From Porpolomopsis calyptriformis (taxonomy: Eukaryota; Basidiomycota; Agaricomycetes; Agaricales; Hygrophoraceae), in assembly GCA_951640195.1 (NCBI GenBank), contig OX621164.1, forward strand, positions 601,098 through 665,097: 64,000 bases of DNA, written 5' to 3'. Below, in pieces: positions 55,969-64,000 of this stretch; the first letter of the stretch is position 1; every line of letters starts with the position of its first letter. A program made the translations under genes and the position numbers. The notes beneath the pieces are model-generated. The model was not told where the DNA came from. It did not search any database and saw nothing but the letters and a program-made list of their open reading frames with translations.

Positions 55969-56119
55969 GTAGCGGGCATAATGAAGTTACTATGGTGTTT
56001 TGGCTTAGCGGTCTTGAGTTGTGAAGGAAAATGGAGACATCTCACGGTTTATAAGGAGTGGTTCTAAAAATAGAGGTCAATTCTTGGCAGACGAGATGAT
56101 GACAAACGAATGAATAGAA

Positions 56120-57705
56120 TTAGGTCGCCGTTTGAATTGAGTCTTCATACGTCTTCACAATTTCCTTGGCATGTCGTAAAATGTTTGATCAATCTTCCCA
56201 AGTGGCTTCTTCGATCGGATAGCCTTTCCATTTGACCAAGTATTTTCGTTGTCGTTTAGCTCTGGAATGTTGTAATATGGATTCAACCTCGTATTCTTCT
56301 TCGTTTTCGATCAGATCAGGAGGAGGCTGTGATGTGTCGATGACATCGGGGTGGAGTAATTCATTTCCGATGTTGGGTCTCAGGAGTGAAACGTGAAAGA
56401 CTGGGTGTAGTCTCCATGTTCCGGGCATGTCGATCAGATAAGCAAGGTCCGATATCTTCTTCAAGACCTTGAATGGTCCGGTCCGTCGATTGTCAAGCTT
56501 CTTCAAAGGTCGTGTCGTCTTGATATTTTTGGTGTCCAACCAGACTAGATCTCCTTCTTCATAGGAGGGTGAGGGTTTTCGTTTGCGATCAGCATATTTC
56601 TTCATCAATTCCGTTGTCTTTGATAAAGATCATTCGGCATTTTGCTGTGCACGTGTGAGGCGTTCATGAAAGGTATTGGCTGCGGGCATGTTGCTTTGAT
56701 CTGGAATAGTCGTGGGGAGGTGGGGATGATGTCTATATTCCATGTAGAATGGTGATTGTGAAGTGGCAGAGTGTTGTTGATTGTTGTAGGCGAATTCCGC
56801 AGAGGCAAGCCATTCCGACCAGTTGTCCTGCATAAAGTTGGTATAGAAACGTAAGTAAACTTTGAGTTCTTGATTGGTACGTTCTGTTTGACCATCTGTT
56901 TGGGGATGATATGCAGTAGAGAGACCGGAAATGATTCCTAAGGAGTTGTTGAGAGCTTCTGTGAATTTCGACGCGAATTGTACTCCACGATCAGATATAA
57001 CCTTTGGGGGCCATCCATGATGTTTCCAGATGTGATTCTGAAAGAGTTTCGCAGCACCTTCTGATGAGAGATTGGAAGTTGTCAGAATGAAGTGAGCACG
57101 TTTAGTGAAACGATCGACAATGACCATCACAGCATCGTAGCCTTGTGACTTGGGGAGTTCGACGATAAGATCGATGGTGATCTCTTTCCATGGTTCTGTA
57201 GAAGGGGGTATAGGTTGGAGTAGTCCTGACGGTTTCGAGGGGAAGTTCTTGTTCTGTTGACAAGCAGGGCAGGATCAAACGTAGTTAGTGATGTCTTGTG
57301 GGGCACCATCCCAAATAAAGTTGCGAAGGACGAGTTCCTTCATCTTCTCAATGCCAGGGTGGCCAGGGTGGGGGTAGGCGTGGGACAGTCATATAATGTC
57401 TGTGCGCAAAGATACTTCCTCCGGCACCACTATCCGACCTTCAACATCGCGTACAAGCCCATCAGCTTGGGTCCAAGCGAGTGAGGCATCCTCGAGTTTA
57501 TCTTGGATCTTCTGTGGGAGTGGGATTTTGAAGCGTAGTCTGGAGAGAAGACTCGAATTTGACAACTTGACAATTGAATTAATCCATCAGTCGCGTGCTA
57601 TCAGAACTTCATTCTCCACATCGGCTTCAACGTCAGGCAAATAATCAGGGCGTCTGGACAGGCCGTTGGCCTTGTTTTTCCTACCTGGAACATACTCAAT
57701 TTTGA
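56120..57705 (-). pseudogene. pol: Element 3 Pol fragment (RNase H end, integrase, chromodomain)
   Basis: It is homologous to element 4: VPGRKNKANGLSRRPDYL, HPGHPGIEKMKELVLRNFIW, SCPACQQNKNFPS, DLIVELPKSQGYDAV, ISDRGVQFASKFTEALN, GQTERTNQE, then chromodomain YEVESILQHS...KYLVKWKGYP. Several stops sit where element 4 has CGA (TDII-stop-LSH, NYV-stop-SCPA, WED-stop-SNIL). Non-functional. Confidence 0.9.
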
Positions 57706-57711
57706 ACCCGA

Positions 57712-58319
57712 TGATACGACCCCTCCATCCCCTGAGCACCGTATATTCAACTATACGAATACTAGATGCCTACCAAGTCCTTCGAACACGAACTCGAACC
57801 CTCCGAATGCTCCCGATAGCTTCCGAACGTCCTGAACGACTTCGAGAATCATCGAACGCTCCAAATGCAATCGAAGCTTTCCGAACGCGAATGAAAGTTT
57901 GTATATCAAAGGGAAGACACCATTCAAAGGCATCTGTTCTCTTCTATTTCTCCCTTTTCATTCAATTCCTTCATTTCCATTCACTACTTTCCCCTTAGAT
58001 CATTAGAGAGGCTCCCCTTTTATCATATACACTCAAAGGGATCCTTGTACTAGAAGATATATATACTGTATGTTGTAGCTAGTGATCTAACAAGTTAGAT
58101 ATTCGCTTCTCTCTCGCTCTCGAGACTAGATCCTCTTTAGATCTTTTAAGACTTCCTCTTTTGATTCTCCGATCCTTCCGATTCCCTGATCAATCTCGTT
58201 CGCGAACGATCGAAGACTTCCTTTCCACGATCATCGATCATAGACTGTGTCGAGACTCTTTATAGTCGTCCTCGCACCTTGTTCTGTGTTCGGTTCTCAT
58301 ACACGAAGCAGACGTATCA
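57712..58319 (+). repeat. LTR4: LTR of a fourth retrotransposon family
   Basis: 608 bp bounded by TGATACG and CGTATCA, inserted in the pol of element 3. It is rich in TTCGAACxCGAAC-type CpG words (57775-57895), so it is not depleted. It is followed by TTTTGGAGCCCACCGCGAGG (58317-58336), which is likely leader with a primer site. The rest of this element is not seen before element 4 starts, so it probably continues beyond the right edge. Confidence 0.7.
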
Positions 58320-58377
58320 TTTTGGAGCCCACCGCGAGGGCCCACTATTAAAATCTTAAAAGATTCCTTCGACTCAG
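58320..58377 (+). other. Leader remnant of the LTR4 element
   Basis: The sequence between LTR4 and the 5' LTR of element 4 includes GGAGCCCACCGCGAGGGCCC. No tRNA match was assigned. Confidence 0.5.
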
Positions 58378-58789
58378 TGTCACGGACGTAAATTTTCATT
58401 TCCTCTTCATGTTAGTCATTACTGCTTAGTCGGACAGGTCTTATCTCTACTTGGGATTCCCCAGGGATCCCCCACAGTTCCTTATCTTTTCATATATCCG
58501 AGATAGGACACACTTCATTTCCGACCATTATGTTTCATCTCTTCACATGCTCCGAGTCCCTTATCATGTTTATCTTTACTCATCGCATGTACTCCTCATG
58601 TATCCCTCGTGTTTATACTGACTCATCCGCAGTAGCGTAGTTAGTATATAAACCCCTAGTTAGTCGTACTCAGACTTTAAGTCTGATTCCTCGTTAGCCA
58701 CCCCAATAACTAGGACTTGAGACATTATCATTGTCTTGGGACAGAGCTCTCCGAAGTAAAACCATCTCATCGACAACCAGTTTATAACA
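58378..58789 (+). repeat. Element 4 5' LTR with promoter
   Basis: 412 bp, TGTCACGG...TTTATAACA. TATATAAA is at 58645-58652. The inferred start AAGTCTGATTC lies at 58679, 27-34 bp downstream. Confidence 0.9.
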
Positions 58790-58790
58790 A

Positions 58791-58801
58791 GAATCAGACT
58801 T
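58791..58801 (+). other. Self-primer binding site of element 4
   Basis: GAATCAGACTT one base after the LTR is the exact complement of AAGTCTGATTC at 58679-58689 within the LTR. The motif contains no CpG and is also perfect in fossil B (5709-5719 with 5821-5831). Confidence 0.8.
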
Positions 58802-58839
58802 CCTTCTTGCTCTCTCCCCCCTACTTGATCCACCCTTGC

Positions 58840-60352
58840 TTTAACACTGGACGACGACGACGAGAACTTTTACGATTCCTCTGAGCAGAACAATCCCCTT
58901 TCTCAATCGCTTTACTCACAAACCCGAATCTTCCCAGATCCAAATGAGGAAGCTAGTCAAGCTTCTCCTTTGCCGAGTATCGCACAAGCTCTAGGAAGGA
59001 CTCGAAGCGAAACAACTCGCTTACTCGCCGCCGCTCATTCACAACGTCCCATCACTCCCCCTACTGTTAGGTATCAACCCTTCCCGTACCAACAACCGAC
59101 TCGACCGTCTTCACCTTTAACAACACCTTCACCTTCACCATCACCAGATCCAATGGGTTCTCGCGTTAACCCCCCTGTTCCCAACCTCAACGAAATTCTT
59201 GCAGTCATGAACGACTTGCGGAGGGAGATGGCCAACCTTCAGGCCTTGAATGCGAACCAAGCGGCAGAGATTCAAGATCTCCACCAACAACTTGCCGCTC
59301 AGGCTCAGCCCCCACCGGGACCTCAGCCTCAACCTCCTGCCGCTCCCACCATCGAGATAAAGATGGCCAAGCCAGACAAGTTCACTGGTCGACAACAAGA
59401 CGTCGACAAATTTATCAACAGCTGCGAATTATATTTCATGGGGAAACCATACCGCGACGAACACAAGATACCCTTTGCCCTTTCTTTCATGAAGGGCATG
59501 ATGGCTCAAACTTGGTCTGAAAAGGAGACCAACGACATGAGGACTGTCAACTGGACTGGCCTGACTGCTACCTGGGCCGCCTTTGTAGTTCGATTCCGAT
59601 CAACGTTCGAAGGAATCGACAGACAATCCCGCGCTCGTAACGACATCAAGAATCTCCGCCAAGGAAGAAAGAAAATTGAAGATTATAACCTGCGCTTTGG
59701 CGCTTTACAGGTCGATACCGGTTTCAACGACGCCGCTCTCATCGATCTTTACCAAGCTGGACTCGACTCCGAGTTCATTGAATACGTTTACCGACTCCCC
59801 GCCGTCCCTGCCACACTTCAAGAGTGGAAGGACGCCATGACATGCTATCAACATCAAAAGGACATTCTCGCCTCACAGAAACAGTCCTCTACATCCCGAC
59901 CCCAATACTCCAATCCCTTTCCTGCACGAGGATCGTATGTGGCTGCAACGACGACCCGTCAAACGACAGCAGCCCCCACCATCAAGAGGGAAGAATCTTC
60001 CTCTTCTGCCAACACGATCCCATACGGGAATTGTTACTCCTGCAGCCAACCTGGCCACTTCGCGAATGCCTGCCCAAATCGAATCGCCGGTAATGCGAAG
60101 AATTTACCCGATACCTCTTCCTCACACCGAGGAGGATACTTTCGAGGTAGAGGAGGTAACAGAGGACAAGGACGAGGACGAGGCAGAGACATACGTGTCG
60201 TTACCGCTGAGCCCCACATGGAGAATGTCAGCTCGCCCGCTACACTGGGAACGAGCGAAACTCCATTGGACATGGCGAAATCTGGTATACGCAATTAGTC
60301 GGATGATCGGAAGAAGAGGTTGGCAGCGGACTTGAAGGCCCAGGGTTTTTAA
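58840..60352 (+). CDS. gag: Element 4 Gag
   Basis: The coding-like frame starts about 58840 (LDDDDENFYDSSEQNNPLSQ) with no ATG until 59153 (MGSRVNPPVPNLNEILAVMN). A coiled-coil segment (MNDLRREMANLQALNANQAA) is followed by a capsid domain (KMAKPDKFTGRQQDVDKFIN... to LQEWKDAMTCYQ) and a CCHC knuckle CYSCSQPGHFANAC (about 60030-60072). A TAG at 60296-60298 follows GIRN; the frame then reads SDDRKKRLAADLKAQGF and ends TAA at 60350-60352. Relatives have Trp (TGG) at the TAG position, so this copy may have lost gag-pol coupling. Its N-terminus without ATG is also seen in elements 1 and 2. Confidence 0.8.
60343..60349 (+). other. Frameshift heptamer GGGTTTT (element 4)
   Basis: Gag-frame codons CAG GGT TTT TAA place G GGT TTT in the phase for -1 slippage, directly before the stop. 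The shifted frame (TTA AAA GGT TCG) continues into pol. Fossils A (3771-3777) and B (7359-7365) have the same heptamer followed by TGA. Confidence 0.7.
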
Positions 60353-63300
60353 AAGGTTCGGACGATACGCTCAACGTTGCGGACCATACTACTCGGTGTA
60401 CCATTGCTCCTTACAATTTATTTCGAACTCTTGGTACGATCGAAAAGGGCGATTCAGGACTTACGATGGACGTTTGGATCAAGACTGCAGACAGTGGCCG
60501 ACGTGTCCCCGCCACGTGTCTTATTGATAGCGGAGCTTCTGGGAACTTTATGGACAAGAATTTCGCAACTCGTCACGAATTTACTCTTCAGGATTTGGAA
60601 ACCCCAATCCCCGTACGGAATGCCGATGGGTCAGAGAACCGAGGAGGCCCGATCGTTTTTGACACTGATGTCTGGATAGAAGCTCCAGGTGGACACACTG
60701 AAAGGATCCGTTTGGAAGTGACCGACCTCGGATCCAAGTTTGATATTATCCTTGGCTACCCATGGCTCAGAGCTCAAAACCCTAGTATCGACTGGGAGAG
60801 TTCAACACTGGCTCTTGGAGGCAAAGAGATTTCCCGTCGGTATTGTAGCGGCGAAGCAGAGCCCTCTGTGGTAGAATCGGTCACGCTGGCGATAACAAGT
60901 ATTTCAAAATCGGACGAGTCTAGAGCCAGCACGGTGGAGGAAGATATGCGAAAGTTTGTACCGGAGGTCTATTGGAAAGACTATGCTAGTGTCTTTGCCA
61001 AGGAGTCCTTCGATTGCCTTCCACCTCATTCTGAATTTGATCATGTCATTGATCTTAAAGATAACTCCACGCCACAGAATGACAAGACTTACCCGATGTC
61101 CCCTCGAGAGATAGACTTCCTAGAGAAGTTTTTGGAAGAAAACGTGGCCACTGGACGAATATTCAAAGGGACCTCACCTCAGGCCGCTCCCTTCTTCCTA
61201 AGCAAGAAAGCTGAAGAAATCAACGCGAAAGGACAAGACGCTGGATATAGACCAATTGAAGACTACCGATATCTGAACCACTTTACCGTTCCTGACCGAT
61301 ATCCTTTGCCACTTCTCCATCAAATCGTTCAGCAACCCAAATTACGATCTGCTGCACTATTCACAGTCGTAGATATCCGATGGGGATTTAACAACATTCG
61401 GATCAAAGAAGGCGACAAATGGAAAGCCGCTTTCAACACGGTCAAGGGACTCTATGTTCCAAGAGTGATGTTCTTTGGTCTACGGAATTCTCCAGCTACG
61501 TTCCAACGGATGATCGACACGCGATTTGCTGAAGTGTTAAAATCAGGTTGTGTTTTTATCTATATCGATGACGTTCTCATCTGCGGAGATGATCTAGAAG
61601 AATTACGTTACTGGACGTTCAAGACCCTTGATATCATGAAGAAGAACAAACTCTCCTGCAAACCTGTCAAATGCCAATTCGAGAAAGAAGAGGTGATCTA
61701 TCTGGGAATGACCTTAACGAAAGGTCATATTGGAACCAATCCCAAGAAGGTCAAAGCCATAGCTGCATGGCCCAAACCTCGAACCATCAAACAACTTCAA
61801 TCCTTTCTCGGAAGCGCAAATTTCTGGAGAAAATATATCAAGGACTTCTCGAAGATCGCCCAACCGCTCAACCAGTTACTCCGCAAAGATACCATATGGG
61901 AATGGACCTCCAAACGACAGCACGCCTTTGATCAGTTGAAACACTCCCTCACGAATGCCCCTGTCCTCGAAGTACCGGACCAAGACCTACCGTACTGCTT
62001 GGAGACTGACGCCTCTGGTTTTGCCTTAGGAGGAATACTGTCTCAGCTACACGAAAACGAATGGAAACCCGTAGGCTTTCACTCAAGATCTTTAACCCCT
62101 GCTGAAAAGAAATATCCAACTCACGACGCCGAGCTTCTAGCGATAATAGACTGTCTTAAAGCATGGCGACATCTTTTGGAAGGTTCACGACAAGACCTTC
62201 TAATTCGTACCGACAGTCTCGCCCTCAAGTATTTCAGTACTGCTCGCGTATTATTTGGACGACGTGCTCGTTGGTCAGAAATCCTATCGAGATACGAGTA
62301 TAGAATCGAGTACGTCCCAGGGAGAAAGAACAAAGCCGATGGATTATCCAGGCGCCCGGATTATTTCGACGAGGGTAAAGGCGAGGTGGAAGATGAGATT
62401 TTAATCGCAGATGAACACTGGATCAATTCAATCGTCAAACTTTCAGAACCGGACTTTTTCGCAAGATTGCGCTTCAAACTACCAATACCAGACAAGATCT
62501 CACAGAAAATCGAGGATGCCTCACTGTTTTGGGACCAAGCCGATGGGTTGGTTCGCGATGTTGAAGGTCGAATTGTGGTGCCGGAGGAAGTATCTTTGCG
62601 CACAGACATAATACGACTGTCCCACGCCTACCCCCACGCTGGACACCCTGGCATTGAGAAGATGAAGGAGCTGGTGCTCCGAAACTTTGTTTGGGATGGC
62701 GTCTCTCAAGACATTATCAACTACGTACGATCCTGTCCTGCTTGCCAACAGAACAAGAATTATCCTTCGAAGCCGACAGGACTCCTACAACCTATACCCC
62801 CCGCTACCGAACCATGGACTGAGATAACCGTCGATCTCATTGTTCAACTACCTGACTCGCTTGGATACGACGCCGTGATGGTAGTCGTCGATCGTTTCAC
62901 AAAACGAGCCCACTTTATTCCGACGACTTCCAATCTCTCATCAGAAGGTGCTGCCCGACTTTTCCGTGATCACATCTGGAAACACCATGGATGGCTGAAG
63001 AAGATTATTTCTGATCGTGGAGTTCAGTTCGCGTCAAAATTCACTGAAGCCCTCAACAAACTCCTAGGAACCATTTCTGGACTGTCTACTGCTTATCATC
63101 CTGAGACCGATGGTCAGACCGAACGAACGAATCAAGAACTCGAAGTCTACCTACGGTTCTATACCAACTTCATGCAAGACGACTGGTCCGAATGGCTGGC
63201 TTCTGCCGAATTCGCTTACAACAACCGACAACACTCCTCCACATCACAATCACCCTTCTATTTAGAATATGGCCGTCACCCTCATTTACCGATCACAATC

Positions 63301-63885
63301 GAATCCCCGAGTAATGTCCCCGCAGCAAACACCTTTCACGAACGTCTCACGCATGCTCAGAAGAGTGCTGGCGAATCGCTTTCACATGCCGCAGAATCAA
63401 TGAAGAAATACGCTGATCGAAAACGGAAACTCTCTCCCTCCTTCAAAATTGGAGATTTGGTTTGGCTAGATACCAAGAACATCAAGACGACTCGACCTGC
63501 CAAGAAACTAGATAACCGAAGAACTGGACCATTCAAAATCTTGAAACAGATATCGGATCTTGCGTATCTTATCGATATCCCCGGAACTTGGAAGCTCCAC
63601 CCAGTTTTTCACGTATCACTCCTGAGACCAAATGTCGAAGATAAGTTGCTCCACCCTGATATTACTGATGCATCTCGACCTCCACCAGATCTGATCGAGA
63701 ACGAAGAAGAATACGAAGTTGAATCTATTCTTCAACACTCCGGAGTTCAACGCCGACGAAAGTATTTGGTCAAATGGAAAGGTTATCCGATCGAAGAAGC
63801 TACTTGGGAAGAACGATCGAGCGTCTTACGACACGCTAAAGAGATTGTGAAGACTTACGAAGACTCAATTCAAACGGCGACTTGA
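60350..63885 (+). CDS. pol: Element 4 Pol polyprotein with chromodomain
   Basis: It is open without stop from 60305 to 63885; the first ATG in frame is 60466 but frameshifting at 60343-60349 is the more likely entry. Counting from 60466: protease LIDSGASGNFMD (about 25-36), RT with FIYIDDVLI (366), RNase H ETDASGFALG (about 512), integrase H-H-C-C (HAGHPGIEKM...CPACQQ, about 723-765), catalytic Asp in TVDL (788), Asp in SDRG (848) and Glu in QTERTNQE (884), chromodomain YEVESILQHS...KYLVKWKGYP (about 1079-1132). All key residues are present, so the enzymes could be active. Confidence 0.95.
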
Positions 63886-64000
63886 CTCGTTTGTCATCAC
63901 TCCAACTGTCTATTTTTAAATTCTATTTTTAGGTCGAGAAGGCGTTTATAAACTCAGAATCGTCGATACGATTCCATCCAGTCTTTCCCCACTTTTGACG

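Larger units (their letters stand above)
54832..57711 (-). mobile_element. Element 3: chromovirus truncated in pol
   Basis: 3' LTR 54832-55228, third frame 55303-55968 and the RNase H-end to chromodomain part of pol up to about 57705, where LTR4 starts. Its gag, protease and RT are not present in the window; they may lie beyond the right edge, as the LTR4 element and element 4 have been inserted here. Confidence 0.85.
58378..64000 (+). mobile_element. Element 4: chromovirus with intact pol, running off the window
   Basis: 5' LTR 58378-58789, gag, pol (stop at 63885) and part of the 3' non-coding region. The 3' LTR is beyond the edge. CpG-rich and hardly mutated. By comparison with element 3 its third frame should start about 35 nt past the edge of the window. 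Fossil B (5189-9330) is an old copy of the same family. Confidence 0.92.

Overview
The window looks like an agaricomycete (mushroom-forming basidiomycete) chromosome. Host genes are split by many introns of about 45-60 bp with GT/AG ends, the retrotransposons are fungal chromoviruses, and old repeats have lost nearly all CpG. Every call comes from reading the sequence; nothing was searched against a database.

Layout. (1) 1-9953 is a graveyard: a 2.1 kb nest of inverted ACTTGAAGT-type repeats, then two CpG-stripped Ty3/gypsy fossils and a fossil LTR. (2) 9954-17266 is a very young Ty3/gypsy chromovirus (element 1, minus strand) with identical 430 bp LTRs and a 5 bp target duplication. (3) 17272-42051 is a gene island: an RGG-linker kinase, an RS-rich protein, a Crinkler-type NTPase gene split by a 4.1 kb Tc1/mariner transposon that carries a second gene, eL19, an SAT4/HAL5-like kinase, a small Tudor-like protein head to head with VPS4, a ChaC-type gamma-glutamylcyclotransferase, a truncated CNNM/Mam3 gene, a membrane protein and an ACC-synthase-like aminotransferase. 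(4) 42052-64000 is a second repeat arm: a fossil Ty1/copia element split by a chromovirus (element 2, 42996-50096) that itself holds a solo LTR, then a truncated chromovirus (element 3), an LTR inserted into it, and the 5' 5.6 kb of a chromovirus with an intact pol (element 4, running off the right edge).

Common themes. Three chromovirus families here share Tf1/sushi-like features. An 11-nt segment just inside the 5' LTR is complementary to 11 nt lying about 25-35 nt downstream of a TATA box in the same LTR, which is the signature of self-primed reverse transcription. Each also has a GGATTTT or GGGTTTT heptamer in the correct phase at the gag-pol junction, which suggests -1 frameshifting. Two families carry a third, coiled-coil reading frame between pol and the 3' LTR, and a small hairpin next to that LTR. 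The nonsense mutations that can be compared with intact copies are C:G to T:A transitions at CpG (CGA to TGA) or TGG to TAG, pointing to RIP-like or methylation-driven decay.
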